Positions 23,599 to 31,893 of a DNA stretch of 44,239 nucleotides are shown piece after piece. The notes beneath the pieces were generated by a model, which saw only the letters and a list, made by a program, of their open reading frames with translations, was not told the origin of the DNA and did no database searches. The translations under genes were made by a program, and so were the position numbers. Source of the DNA: Rhizobacter sp. (GTDB taxonomy: Bacteria; Pseudomonadota; Gammaproteobacteria; Burkholderiales; Burkholderiaceae_C); NCBI GenBank assembly GCA_025350965.1, contig JANXWV010000061.1:1-44239 (forward strand), written 5' to 3'. Position 1 is the stretch's first letter; each line of letters starts with the position of its first letter.

Positions 23599-24300
23599 AT
23601 GCACGACGAACCTTACGAGAAGCCCAAGCTCACCGAGCGCCAGCAGCAGATTCTCGACCTCGTACAGAGCGCAATCGAACGCACCGGCGCGCCACCCACG
23701 CGGGCCGAGATCGCGACCGAGCTCGGGTTCAAGTCGGCCATCGCCGCCGAAGACCACCTGCAGGCGCTGGCCCGCAAGGGCGTGATCGAGCTGATCAGCG
23801 GAACGTCGCGCGGCATTCGGCTGCGCAGCGAGACCTTGCGCGCCCTGAACGAGGCGCGCGGCAAGCAGTTCAGCCTGCCGCTCCCCGGCTTCGCACAGCT
23901 CACGTTGCCGCTCATCGGCCGCGTCGCGGCGGGCAGCCCCATCCTGGCACAAGAGCACATCGACCAGACCTATGTGGTCGAAGCCAGCATGTTCCCGCGC
24001 CGGCCCGACTACCTGCTCAAGGTGCGCGGCATGAGCATGCGCGATGCCGGCATCATGGACGGCGACTTGCTCGCGGTGCAGAAAGCCAAAGAGGCGAAGA
24101 ACGGCCAGATCGTCGTGGCCCGCCTGGGTGACGACGTGACCGTAAAACGTTACCGCCGCACGCGCCACATGATCGAACTGATCCCCGAGAACCCCGACTT
24201 CGAGACCATCGTCGTGCCCACCGGCGGTGACGCGGGCGACGTGAACTTCGAGATCGAGGGCCTCGCTGTCGGCCTGATCCGCAACAACATGATGATGTGA
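23599..24300 (+). CDS. lexA: SOS-response repressor LexA
   Basis: A 233-residue LexA. The N-terminal winged helix (about 10-75) has [20 protein letters not shown] and the recognition region [15 protein letters not shown] proline-containing linker leads to the self-cleavage domain, with the Ala111-Gly112 scissile bond in [11 protein letters not shown], Ser146 in [12 protein letters not shown] and Lys183 in DDVTVKRY. It represses DNA-damage genes until RecA filaments trigger self-cleavage. Start chosen at 23599, preceded by AGGA; the longer frame upstream overlaps the SOS boxes. Two SOS boxes upstream show autoregulation. The length is above E. coli's 202 because of a longer N-terminus and linker, as is usual in Burkholderiales. 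Confidence 0.98.
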   Translation: MHDEPYEKPKLTERQQQILDLVQSAIERTGAPPTRAEIATELGFKSAIAAEDHLQALARKGVIELISGTSRGIRLRSETLRALNEARGKQFSLPLPGFAQLTLPLIGRVAAGSPILAQEHIDQTYVVEASMFPRRPDYLLKVRGMSMRDAGIMDGDLLAVQKAKEAKNGQIVVARLGDDVTVKRYRRTRHMIELIPENPDFETIVVPTGGDAGDVNFEIEGLAVGLIRNNMMM

Positions 24301-24305
24301 CGGTG

Positions 24306-24635
24306 ATGGCTGCGCTGCGCGACCCCACGAAGCTGCGCGCGATCAAGGCGCCGAAGGCCGCCAGCGCCGCGCTCTGCGAGGTGCTGGAACAGTTGCCCAA
24401 CATCGGCCCCGCGATTGCCGCCGACCTGCGGCTCATCGGCATCCACCACCCGCAGCAGTTGTGCGACAAGGACGCCCATGCCCTGTACCAGCAACTCTGC
24501 GCCGCCACCGGCCAGCGCCATGACCCGTGCGTGCTCGACACCTTCATGGCCGCAACCGACTTCATGCGCGGCGCGCCGCCGGCACCGTGGTGGCACTACA
24601 CCGCGCAACGCAAGGCGCAGTTCGACCAGGTCTGA
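24306..24635 (+). CDS. Cdd1-like helix-hairpin-helix protein
   Basis: A 109-residue protein with a helix-hairpin-helix near residues 20-60 (LEQLPNIGPAIAADLRLIGI) and a conserved C-terminal half (LCDKDAHALYQQLCAATGQRHDPCVLDTFMAATDF, then WWHYTAQRK). This is the pattern of the 'pathogenicity locus' Cdd1 family, sometimes called mitomycin-resistance protein; its biochemical role is unknown, and the HhH motif suggests DNA binding. A GTG at 24297 overlaps the lexA stop and would give a start three residues upstream, so translation is probably coupled to lexA. If transcribed with lexA it would be SOS-induced. Confidence 0.8.
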   Translation: MAALRDPTKLRAIKAPKAASAALCEVLEQLPNIGPAIAADLRLIGIHHPQQLCDKDAHALYQQLCAATGQRHDPCVLDTFMAATDFMRGAPPAPWWHYTAQRKAQFDQV

Positions 24636-24825
24636 TGCAGCCGCCGCGTCGCGGTGACGTTCCAATTGCACCTGTTCACCGGCGCACTTCAACTGATTGA
24701 TTCGGTTGCATCGAGAAACAATGTTTCGATGGCGGCGCGTCCCGCCGGCCCGGGAGCCTGTTGATGTTGTCCCCTGAACCGAACGCTGAATCGACCGCGG
24801 GTTCGCACATCGTGCGACGCACTCG
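24636..24825. other. Non-coding gap with two small inverted repeats
   Basis: No gene is seen in these 190 bases. CATCGA/TCGATG with extra pairing forms an imperfect hairpin at 24709-24731. TCGCAC-ATC-GTGCGA is a perfect 6-base inverted repeat at 24803-24817, ending 8 bases before the GTG of the next gene. It could hide or mark its ribosome binding region. Confidence 0.45.
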
Positions 24826-25143
24826 GTGAGCGCCGTCTGGCAAAACGCGGAGCAGCTGTTCGGCGTGATCCACGCACCGCTGGCCACCGCGCACCGCATT
24901 GCCGAGCGCCGCGCGTTCGTCGAGCTGAAAACCTGCTTCATGCTGGCTGCGGCCGACGTGGCAGGCGCCATCGGCGAGCGCCTGCGGCTGCGCGTTCGCC
25001 AGACCAACGACACCACCGATCTGTGGCGTTTGCGGGCAGCCATCCTGTGCTCGCTCGAGCCCGGCCACCCGCGCACCGCACAGCACCGGCGCGACCTGCA
25101 GCGCGACCTCGACAGCCTGTTCGGGCCGACGACATTGGCCTGA
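24826..25143 (+). CDS. Conserved-looking small protein, function unknown
   Basis: A 105-residue protein from a GTG start. It is predicted all-helical, with two or three amphipathic helices and a good balance of residues (for example HRIAERRAFVELKTCFMLAA, and TTDLWRLRAAILCSL). Codon use has the usual high-GC third-position bias in this frame, which argues that it is real. I do not recognise a named family. The pattern of a helix-rich N-terminus and an R-x-x-L-x-x-x-L-D-S-L-F ending suggests a small cytoplasmic protein. It stands alone: the Cdd1-like gene ends 190 bases upstream and the next gene is convergent. Confidence 0.6.
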   Translation: MSAVWQNAEQLFGVIHAPLATAHRIAERRAFVELKTCFMLAAADVAGAIGERLRLRVRQTNDTTDLWRLRAAILCSLEPGHPRTAQHRRDLQRDLDSLFGPTTLA

Positions 25144-25185
25144 GCGGCGCTTGACCCTGCGGCCGCGAGCGGCCGCCCTGTACCG

Positions 25186-25698
25186 CTACGACTTGGGCGC
25201 GCCCAGGAAGTCGCCCTTGCCGAGTTCCACGCCGTTGTGGCGCAGCAGCGCATAGGCGGTCGTGACGTGGAAGTAGAAATTCGGCGTTGCGAAGTGCTTG
25301 AGGTAGGCCTCAGCCTTCAGCGTCATCGAGCCGTCGCGGCGCGGCACGACCACGTCCTTGTCTTCGCGGCCGTCGATCTGCGCGGCCGGCACCGACTCGA
25401 TGAACGCCGCGGTCTTGCGGATGCGCGCTTGCAGGTCGGCGATGCTGGCTTCGGTGTCGTCGAACTTCGGCGCGTCGACATCGGCCACCCGCGACACGGC
25501 GAACTTGGCCGCGTCGCAGGCGATCTGCACCTGCTTGCTGAACGGCAGCATGTCGGGCGCCAGGCGCAGGCCCAAGTACACCGCGCTGTCGAACTTGCGG
25601 GCCACGGCATGGGCCTCGGCCTTGTCGAGCCAGCCCGCCAAGTTGCCCAGCATGCGGGTGAACACCGGCACGGTGGCCGAATGCAATGTGATGGTCAT
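25186..25698 (-). CDS. DUF1993 family protein
   Basis: A 170-residue protein of the DUF1993 family, helical-bundle proteins related to DinB folds. Visible family features are the N-terminal MTITLHSATVPVFTRMLGNL, LAPDMLPFSKQVQIACDAAKF near residue 47, and the C-terminal histidine-containing KHFATPNFYFHVTTAYALLRHNGVELGK. Function is unknown. AGAGAG before the ATG at 25698 serves as a ribosome binding site, and the in-frame extension to 25755 was rejected because it lacks one. It is divergent from the hydroxyacid dehydrogenase gene. Confidence 0.88.
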   Translation of the reverse strand: MTITLHSATVPVFTRMLGNLAGWLDKAEAHAVARKFDSAVYLGLRLAPDMLPFSKQVQIACDAAKFAVSRVADVDAPKFDDTEASIADLQARIRKTAAFIESVPAAQIDGREDKDVVVPRRDGSMTLKAEAYLKHFATPNFYFHVTTAYALLRHNGVELGKGDFLGAPKS

Positions 25699-25804
25699 GT
25701 TGAGCTCTCTGTTGAGGGTGTCGGGCATGCTACTCGCAGGACGCTGCGCGTGCACAATCGTCGCCTGCCTTCAACGCCGTACCGACCCCTTGCCCCCTGC
25801 TGCC

Positions 25805-26812
25805 GTGAACATCATCATCCTCGACGACTACCAGGACGCAGTGCGCAAGCTCAAGTGCGCAAGCGTGCTCGAGTCGCTCAATGCCAAGGTGTTCACCAAC
25901 ACCGTGAAGGGCATCGGCCAGTTGTCGGTGCGGCTGCGCGACGCCGAGGTGCTGGTGCTGATCCGCGAGCGCACCCAGTTCCCGCGAGCGCTGCTGGAGA
26001 AACTGCCCAAGCTCAAGCTGATCTCGCAGACCGGCAAGGTCGGCTCGCACATCGACCTGGACACCTGCACGCGCATGGGCATTGCCGTCGCCGAAGGTGC
26101 AGGCTCGCCAGTGGCGCCGGCCGAGTTGACCTGGGCGCTGATCATGGCGGCCATGCGCCGGCTGCCACAGTACATCGGCAACCTAAAGCACGGCGCGTGG
26201 CAACAGTCGGGCCTGAAGGCGGCTTCGATGCCGCCGAACTTCGGCCTCGGCAATGTGCTCAAAGGCAAGACGCTGGGCATCTGGGGTTACGGCAAGATCG
26301 GCCAGATGGTCGCCGGTTACGGCCGGGCGTTCGGCATGGACGTCACCGTGTGGGGAAGCGAATCGGCGCGTACCCAGGCGGTTCATGACGGCCTCAAAGC
26401 CGCACCCAGTTGCGAAGACTTCTTTGAGGCCTGCGACGTGATCTCGCTGCACCTGCGCCTGCACGACAGCACACGCGGCGTCGTCAAGCTCGACGCCCTG
26501 TCGCGCATGAAGCCGACGGCGCTGCTCGTGAACACCTCGCGCGCCGAGCTGATCGAAGAGAACGCGCTGGTCTCGGCACTGAACCGCGGCCGCCCCGGCA
26601 TGGCGGCGGTCGACGTGTTCGAGAGCGAGCCCATCCTGCAAGGGCACCCGCTGCTGCGGCTCGAGAACGCGGTGTGCACGCCGCACATCGGTTATGTCGA
26701 GCAAGACAGCTACGAGCTGTACTTCCAGCATGCCTTCGAGAACGTGGTGAACTTCATCAACGGCCAGCCGACGAACATCGTCAACCCCGACTCACTGCGG
26801 GTCTTGCGATGA
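25805..26812 (+). CDS. D-2-hydroxyacid dehydrogenase family protein
   Basis: A 335-residue NAD(P)-dependent dehydrogenase of the D-isomer-specific 2-hydroxyacid family. The Rossmann motif is LGIWGYGKIGQMVAGYGRAFG (about 158-178). The catalytic Arg is in LVNTSRAELIEE, the Glu in DVFESEPI and the His in TPHIGYVEQD. The N-terminal substrate domain (IIILDDYQDAVRKL) is typical of a subgroup of unknown substrate. The start is GTG with no clear ribosome binding site. It begins a run with an MFS carrier and two CHR-family proteins, which suggests (inference) that a hydroxy- or oxo-acid is metabolised or exported by this set. A stem of 6 pairs (GCGGGC-TTC-GCCCGC, 26815-26829) separates it from the MFS gene. 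Confidence 0.9.
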   Translation: MNIIILDDYQDAVRKLKCASVLESLNAKVFTNTVKGIGQLSVRLRDAEVLVLIRERTQFPRALLEKLPKLKLISQTGKVGSHIDLDTCTRMGIAVAEGAGSPVAPAELTWALIMAAMRRLPQYIGNLKHGAWQQSGLKAASMPPNFGLGNVLKGKTLGIWGYGKIGQMVAGYGRAFGMDVTVWGSESARTQAVHDGLKAAPSCEDFFEACDVISLHLRLHDSTRGVVKLDALSRMKPTALLVNTSRAELIEENALVSALNRGRPGMAAVDVFESEPILQGHPLLRLENAVCTPHIGYVEQDSYELYFQHAFENVVNFINGQPTNIVNPDSLRVLR

Positions 26813-26814
26813 AC

Positions 26815-26829
26815 GCGGGCTTCGCCCGC
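26815..26829 (+). other. Hairpin between dehydrogenase and MFS genes
   Basis: GCGGGC-TTC-GCCCGC forms a perfect 6-pair stem 8 bases before the GTG start of the MFS gene. It has no T-tract, so it may influence translation or mRNA stability rather than end transcription. Confidence 0.5.
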
Positions 26830-26837
26830 CGGTAACC

Positions 26838-28025
26838 GTGGGAGCCGTGGCCCTGCCCGCGCCCCGGCACGAACCTCTTCGCGCGTCGGTGCGCTGGGCG
26901 CTGCTGTTCGGCAACTTCGTCACCGGCTGCGGGCTGATGGTGGTGGTCGGTACGCTCAACGACATCACGCGCTCGCTCCAGGTCTCGGTGTCGACCGCAG
27001 GGCAGTTGATCACGATCGCTGCGGCGGTGGTGTGCGTGGGCGCGCCGTTGCTGGCGGGCTGGGTGGCCGGTTTCGACCGGCGCCGCCTGCTCACGCTGGC
27101 GATGCTGTGGTACGCCGCCGGCCATGCCCTGTGCGCTCTGATGCCCAGTTATGCCACGCTGTGGCCGCTGCGCGCCGCCACACTGCTGGCGGCCGCCGTG
27201 TTCACGCCGCAGGCCGCAGCAGCCATCAGCTTCATGGCCCCACCCGCCGAGCGTGGCCGGCACATCACCTTCGTGTTCCTCGGCTGGTCGGTGGCGTCGG
27301 TGCTCGGCTTGCCCATCGCCAGCTGGCTCGGTGAATCGTACGGTTGGCGCACCGCGTTCGTGGCGATTGCCGCGATGGCGCTGATCGCCGCCGGCTGGGT
27401 CTTCGCGGTGCTCCCGAACGGCGTGAAGCCTGCCGGCCTTTCGGCGCGCGACTGGCGCCAGGTGTTCACGAACCGGGTGCTGATGGCGATGGTGCTCGTC
27501 ACCGCGCTGTCGGGCGCCGGGCAGTTCACGGTGTTCTCGTACTTCACGCCGTACTACCGCACGGCGCTCGGCGCCAGCACGGAGCAGATCAGCCTGCTCC
27601 TGATGTGGTTCGGCGCGTTCGGGCTGGTGGGCAACATGGTGCTTACGCGGGTGATCGACCGCGTCGGCGCGAACGCCGCCGTTGCAGCCACGCTCGCGTT
27701 GATCGCATGTTCGATGCTGTTGTGGCCGCTTGCGACAACCATCCTGGGCATGGCCGTCGTCAGCATCCCGTGGGCCCTGGGCTGCTTCGCGTCCAACTCC
27801 ACGCAGCAGGCGCGGTTGAGCATCGCCGCCCCGGCGCTTGCGCCCGCGCTGCTGGCGCTCAACACCTCGGCCATCTACCTCGGGCAGGCGACGGGCGCTG
27901 CCAGCGGCGGCTGGCTCATCGCGCACGCGGGCTATGCGCCACTGAGCTGGCTCGGCCTGGGCTGGCTCGCATTCGCCATCGCTCTCAGCTTGTGGGTCGG
28001 GCGCCGCCAGCCCGCGCTTGCATGA
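26838..28025 (+). CDS. Major facilitator superfamily transporter (AraJ-like)
   Basis: A 395-residue inner-membrane carrier with twelve predicted hydrophobic segments and the MFS loop motif between helices 2 and 3 (AGWVAGFDRRRLLTLAML). N-terminal features such as TRSLQVSVSTAGQLITIAAA resemble the AraJ/drug-proton antiporter-1 group, which exports sugars or drugs. The substrate is unknown. The GTG at 26838 is the first start after the dehydrogenase gene. Its TGA overlaps the ATG of the following chromate-transporter gene by four bases. Confidence 0.88.
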   Translation: MGAVALPAPRHEPLRASVRWALLFGNFVTGCGLMVVVGTLNDITRSLQVSVSTAGQLITIAAAVVCVGAPLLAGWVAGFDRRRLLTLAMLWYAAGHALCALMPSYATLWPLRAATLLAAAVFTPQAAAAISFMAPPAERGRHITFVFLGWSVASVLGLPIASWLGESYGWRTAFVAIAAMALIAAGWVFAVLPNGVKPAGLSARDWRQVFTNRVLMAMVLVTALSGAGQFTVFSYFTPYYRTALGASTEQISLLLMWFGAFGLVGNMVLTRVIDRVGANAAVAATLALIACSMLLWPLATTILGMAVVSIPWALGCFASNSTQQARLSIAAPALAPALLALNTSAIYLGQATGAASGGWLIAHAGYAPLSWLGLGWLAFAIALSLWVGRRQPALA

Positions 28026-28609
28026 CCAGCCCCGCGCGCATCGATGGCGCTGAGGGACCGTTGGTGAAGCCTGCATCGCCGCGCGAGCTGTTCATCGCGT
28101 TCAACAAGCTCGCGTTGCAAGGCTTCGGCGGGGTCTTGCCAGTGGCGCAGACGGAACTCGTCGAGCGCCGGCGCTGGCTCAGCCGCGAACAGTTCGTCGA
28201 GATGCTCGCGCTGAGCCAGGTGTTGCCGGGCCCGAACATCGTGAACCTGGCGCTGATGTTCGGCGACGGCCACTTCGGCCTGCGCGGCGCGTTCGCGGCG
28301 ATGGCCGGGCTGCTGGTCGTGCCGATGATCATCGTGCTCGCGCTCACCGCGCTGTACGGCCAGTTCGCCGGGGTGCCGCTCGTCAGCGGCGCGCTGCGCG
28401 GCATGGCGGCCGTGGCAGCAGGGCTGGTGATTTCTACCGCCTTCAAGCTGCTGACCACGCTGCGCAACAACCCGATGGGGCGCCCGCTCGGGCTGGTATT
28501 TGCCGCCCTGACCGTGGTCGCCATTGCGTGGCTGCGTTGGCCGCTGGTGTGGGTGGTGGCAGGCGGCGGTGCCGTGTGCGTGGCCATAGCGTGGAGGCGG
28601 CTGCCGTGA
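28022..28609 (+). CDS. Chromate transporter family protein, first half-size subunit
   Basis: A 195-residue membrane protein with a single CHR domain, the half-size form of ChrA. The signature region LALQGFGGVLPVAQTELVERRRWLSREQFVEMLALSQVLPGPNIVNLA is present (about residues 26-70; quoted here in part for recognition: FGGV and LPGPN). Five or six hydrophobic segments follow. CHR proteins exchange or export oxyanions such as chromate against sulfate; half-size members act as pairs with opposite orientation. It overlaps both neighbours by ATGA-type junctions. Chromate specificity is not proven by sequence. Confidence 0.9.
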   Translation: MTSPARIDGAEGPLVKPASPRELFIAFNKLALQGFGGVLPVAQTELVERRRWLSREQFVEMLALSQVLPGPNIVNLALMFGDGHFGLRGAFAAMAGLLVVPMIIVLALTALYGQFAGVPLVSGALRGMAAVAAGLVISTAFKLLTTLRNNPMGRPLGLVFAALTVVAIAWLRWPLVWVVAGGGAVCVAIAWRRLP

Positions 28610-29172
28610 TGTTCGCGACGATCACACCCGATATCGGAACCGCCGGCCTGCTGGCCCTGTTCACGCACTTCTTCATGCTCAGCTTGCTGGCCGTGGGGGG
28701 CGCCATCAGCACGGCACCCGACATGCAGCGCTACCTCGTGGTCGAGCAGCACTGGCTCACCGATGCGCAGTTCAGTTCGTCCATTGCCATCGCGCAGGCC
28801 GCGCCCGGGCCGAACGTGCTGTTCGTTGCTGTGCTGGGCTGGAACGTGGCTGGCCCGCTCGGCGTGCTCGCCACGATGGCGGGCTGCCTTTTGCCGTCCA
28901 CCCTGCTCTCGCTGTGGGCCACGCGCTGGGGCGAACAACGGCAAGGCTCGGTCGGTGTGCGGGCTTTCAAAGCCGGCATGGTGCCCATCACGCTCGGCCT
29001 GCTTCTGTCGACCGGCTGGGTGCTGGCCTTGCCCTACATCGGCGAAGCGAGCCACCGCGCCGGTGCATTGGCTTTGATCGCCGTCACCCTGGTGGTGATG
29101 TTGCGCACCCGGCTCAGCCCCATGTGGCTGGTCGGCCTGGGCGCGGCGGTCGGGGCGCTGGGGTGGGTTTGA
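28609..29172 (+). CDS. Chromate transporter family protein, second half-size subunit
   Basis: A 187-residue CHR-domain membrane protein. The conserved region includes LLAVGGAISTAPDMQRYLV and AIAQAAPGPNVLFVAVLG, the FGG- and PGP-type motifs of ChrA, here AVGG and APGPN. About six hydrophobic segments are visible. It starts on the A of the upstream stop codon (TGATG) and completes a pair with the preceding half-size protein; together they would make one functional transporter. The start at 28609 was chosen over a GTG three bases upstream. Confidence 0.9.
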   Translation: MFATITPDIGTAGLLALFTHFFMLSLLAVGGAISTAPDMQRYLVVEQHWLTDAQFSSSIAIAQAAPGPNVLFVAVLGWNVAGPLGVLATMAGCLLPSTLLSLWATRWGEQRQGSVGVRAFKAGMVPITLGLLLSTGWVLALPYIGEASHRAGALALIAVTLVVMLRTRLSPMWLVGLGAAVGALGWV

Positions 29173-29191
29173 ACCGAGCTGAGCTGCGCAC

Positions 29192-29644
29192 TCAGCGCAG
29201 CGCCCGCTCCACCAGACCGGGCAGCGCAGCCAGGTCATCGGCCGCTGCCGAGGGGAAGCCCGACCAGCGCTGAACGTCGGAGGCAATGAGCACATCGGCA
29301 CCGCCTTCGCGGGCGGCGCGCACCAGCACGCTCAAGGGAACATGGGGCTGCGAATCGGCGTCTTGCATCACCACGGGCGTGCCGCCCATCTTCGATGCGA
29401 GCACGATCACCGGCCGCTCACCGCCAACCCGCACCAACACGCTCAGGCCCTGGCCGCGTGCCGCGTACTCGATGCGCTGCAGCGTCTCGACCACATCGAA
29501 GCGGCTGTGCCGCAGCACGCGCAGCGTGGTCGAACGCTCTTCGGCGCCAACCTCGCGCAAGGGGATCAGGGCCGCCATCACGACCGCAAAACTGCCGGTC
29601 ATCCACAGGCGAAACGGGCGTCGGGTGGTCTGGGTCGGCTTCAT
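29192..29644 (-). CDS. Exported DUF302 domain protein
   Basis: A 150-residue protein with an N-terminal signal peptide (MKPTQTTRRPFRLWM then a hydrophobic core, Ala-rich cut near residue 35) and a DUF302 domain from about residue 42 on. Recognisable are the paired helices around SRFDVVETLQRIEYAARGQG and the strand segment GGTPVVMQDADSQPHVPLSVLV, followed by ASDVQRWSGFP. DUF302 proteins occur with redox and copper- or sulfur-related genes; their function is unknown. The start at 29644 is preferred because the 15 residues before it lack signal-peptide character. It is convergent with the CHR pair, 19 bases apart. Confidence 0.72.
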   Translation of the reverse strand: MKPTQTTRRPFRLWMTGSFAVVMAALIPLREVGAEERSTTLRVLRHSRFDVVETLQRIEYAARGQGLSVLVRVGGERPVIVLASKMGGTPVVMQDADSQPHVPLSVLVRAAREGGADVLIASDVQRWSGFPSAAADDLAALPGLVERALR

Positions 29645-29726
29645 GCAGCTCAGGGTAGGACGTGGCCGTGTCAGGCACAAGTCCGTCACGTGAAGATCGG
29701 TAAACGGATGTGACCTGCTCGTCGCT

Positions 29727-30353
29727 CTACCGCGTGCCGAAGATCTTGTCGCCCGCGTCGCCCAGGCCGGGAATGATGTAGCCGACCTCGTTCAGGTGGC
29801 TGTCGATGGCCGCCGTCCAGCAACGCACATCGGGGTGTGCCTTGTCGAGCGCGGCCGCGCCCTCGGGTGCGGCCACCAGCACGAGAGCGCGAATGTCCTT
29901 GCAGCCGCGCGCCTTCAGCAGGTTCACGGTCGCGATCATCGAGCCGGCCGTGGCAAGCATCGGGTCGATGATCAGCGCGGTGCGCTCGTCGAGTTGGCCG
30001 ACGAAGCGCTCGAAGTAGTTCTCGGGCTGCAGCGTCTCGTGGTTGCGCGACAGGCCCACCACGCTGACCTTCGCGTTCGGGACCATGTCGAGCACGCCGT
30101 CGAGCATGCCCAGGCCGGCACGCAGGATGGGCACGACCGTGACCTTCTTGCCGCTGATCTGGTCGATCTCGGTCGGCCCGCTCCAGCAGGCGATGGTGGT
30201 CTTCTCGAGCGGGAAATCGGCCGTGGCTTCATAGGCCAGCAGCCGCGCCAACTCGTTTGTCAGTTCACGGAATTTCTTCGTCGAGATGGCGTCCTCGCGC
30301 AGCAGGCCGACCTTGTGCTTGACGAGCGGGTGGGTCACATCGATCACGGGCAT
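29727..30353 (-). CDS. upp: Uracil phosphoribosyltransferase
   Basis: A 208-residue enzyme that makes UMP from uracil and PRPP in pyrimidine salvage. The PRPP-binding loop [19 protein letters not shown] and the uracil-binding C-terminal [17 protein letters not shown] are intact, as is [29 protein letters not shown] ribosome binding site lies 5 bases before the ATG. It follows rlmB on the same strand with a 32-base gap that contains a 13-base tandem duplication. Confidence 0.98.
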   Translation of the reverse strand: MPVIDVTHPLVKHKVGLLREDAISTKKFRELTNELARLLAYEATADFPLEKTTIACWSGPTEIDQISGKKVTVVPILRAGLGMLDGVLDMVPNAKVSVVGLSRNHETLQPENYFERFVGQLDERTALIIDPMLATAGSMIATVNLLKARGCKDIRALVLVAAPEGAAALDKAHPDVRCWTAAIDSHLNEVGYIIPGLGDAGDKIFGTR

Positions 30354-30368
30354 GGGGGCTCCTTCTTT

Positions 30369-30394
30369 GGCGTCAGGCTGCGGCGTCAGGCTGC
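30369..30394. repeat. 13-base perfect tandem duplication at the rlmB stop
   Basis: GGCGTCAGGCTGC occurs twice in a row (30369-30381 and 30382-30394). The second copy covers the last sense codons and stop of rlmB on the minus strand; the first copy repeats that end, including a second TGA. It looks like a recent slip-mediated duplication. Confidence 0.9.
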
Positions 30395-31132
30395 GGCCGA
30401 CCGGGTGCGCTGGCGCACCGCTTCGTACAAGCACACGCCACTGGCTACCGACACGTTCAGGCTCTCGACCGCACCATGCATCGGCAGGCGCACGAGTTCG
30501 TCGCAGGTCCGAGAAGTCAGCTGGCGCATGCCGGTGCCTTCGGCGCCCAGCACCAGCGCCACCGGGCCGGTCAGGTCGAGGTCGTAGAGCGATTGCTGCG
30601 CGTCGTCGGACGTGCCGATGATCCGGATGTCGCGCTCCTTCAGTTCCTTCAAGGTGCGCGCCAGGTTGGTAACCATGAAGTACGGCACGGTGTCGGCCGC
30701 ACCGCTGGCCACCTTCGCGACGGTGGCGTTGATGCCCACCGCATGGTCCTTCGGGGCGATCACCGCATGCGCGCCCGCGCCGTCGGCCACGCGCAGGCAG
30801 GCGCCCAGGTTGTGCGGGTCGGTGATGCCGTCGAGCACGAGCAGCAGTGCCGGGCCATCAGCAGCATCGAGCGTGTCGTCGAGCGAATGGCTGATCGTGA
30901 TCGCCTCGACCCGCGCCGCCACACCTTGGTGGCGGTGGCTGCCGCAGAGCTTTTGCAGGTGCTCATCGTCGCTGTCGATGAGCTTGGCGCCGGCGTCGCG
31001 CGCGCGGTCCACAAACTGGCGCATGCGCTGGTCGCGGCGGGTGGCGTCGACATGGATCTCGATCACCGACTTCGGCGCCGATTTCAGGCGCACCGTGACG
31101 GCATGAAAGCCGAAAAGAATCTGTTTGCTCAT
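30386..31132 (-). CDS. rlmB: 23S rRNA (guanosine-2'-O-)-methyltransferase RlmB
   Basis: A 248-residue SPOUT (TrmH-like) methyltransferase that modifies the ribose of G2251 in the peptidyl-transferase region of 23S rRNA. The N-terminal substrate-binding domain ([12 protein letters not shown] onwards, about 4-80) precedes the knotted catalytic domain with [34 protein letters not shown] and [19 protein letters not shown]. Length matches. TAACAT lies 6 bases upstream of the ATG, which would give a leaderless or very short-leader mRNA. It is divergent from thrH (117-base gap) and followed by upp. Confidence 0.96.
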   Translation of the reverse strand: MSKQILFGFHAVTVRLKSAPKSVIEIHVDATRRDQRMRQFVDRARDAGAKLIDSDDEHLQKLCGSHRHQGVAARVEAITISHSLDDTLDAADGPALLLVLDGITDPHNLGACLRVADGAGAHAVIAPKDHAVGINATVAKVASGAADTVPYFMVTNLARTLKELKERDIRIIGTSDDAQQSLYDLDLTGPVALVLGAEGTGMRQLTSRTCDELVRLPMHGAVESLNVSVASGVCLYEAVRQRTRSAAA

Positions 31133-31249
31133 TCGCCGATGTTATTCGCAAGCCCGCGCCGAAGCGTGTGCGAGTCGCCCGGCGTGTGGTGTGGCTCGGG
31201 TACCATGCGCGCCGGTTTCAACCGACCTTCCCTGCCTCGAAAGAACACC

Positions 31250-31870
31250 ATGCAAATGATCTGCCTCGACCTCGAAGGTGTGCTCGTTCCCGAGATCTGG
31301 ATCGAATTCTCGAAACGCACCGGCATCACCGAGCTGGCCCGCACCACGCGCGACGAGCCCGACTACGACAAGCTGATGAACTTTCGCATCGGCCTGCTGG
31401 CGCAGCACCAACTGCGCCTCGCGGACATCCAGAGCGTGATCGCCGGCATGGGCCCGATGGCCGGCGCGAAGGACTTTCTCGACGACCTGCGCAGCCGCTA
31501 CCAGGTGCTGATCTTGTCTGACACGTTCTACGAATTCGCCAAGCCCTTGATGGCGCAATTGGCCTGGCCGACGCTGCTGTGCCACAAACTGGAGGTGGAT
31601 GCGAAAGGCTTCGTCACGCGCCACGTGCTGCGCCAACCCGACCAGAAACGGCACGCGGTGAACGCGCTGCGCGATTTGAACTATCAGGTGATCGCCGCGG
31701 GCGACTCATACAACGACACCGGCATGCTGGGCGCTGCGCACGCGGGCTTCTTCATCCACCCGCCCGAAGCCATCACGAAGCAGTTCCCGCAGTACCCGGT
31801 GACGCGCAGCTACGCCGAGTTGAAGGCCGCGATCGACGCTGCGGCCACGCGGCTCGCGGCCACTGAGTAG
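31250..31870 (+). CDS. thrH: Bifunctional phosphoserine phosphatase/homoserine phosphotransferase ThrH
   Basis: A 206-residue HAD-superfamily protein. Motif I is CLDLEGVLVPEIW (nucleophile Asp7 and Glu9, a ThrH trait), motif II LILSDTFYEFA, motif III Lys within the cap region and motif IV GDSYNDTGML. Characterised ThrH (Pseudomonas) removes phosphate from phosphoserine and can transfer it to homoserine. The family-diagnostic DLEG in place of DMDS supports ThrH over SerB. GAAAGAA before the ATG may serve as the ribosome binding site. It is convergent with the glycerophosphodiesterase gene. Confidence 0.93.
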   Translation: MQMICLDLEGVLVPEIWIEFSKRTGITELARTTRDEPDYDKLMNFRIGLLAQHQLRLADIQSVIAGMGPMAGAKDFLDDLRSRYQVLILSDTFYEFAKPLMAQLAWPTLLCHKLEVDAKGFVTRHVLRQPDQKRHAVNALRDLNYQVIAAGDSYNDTGMLGAAHAGFFIHPPEAITKQFPQYPVTRSYAELKAAIDAAATRLAATE

Positions 31871-31893
31871 CCACGAGCACAGCGCGAGCAGGT

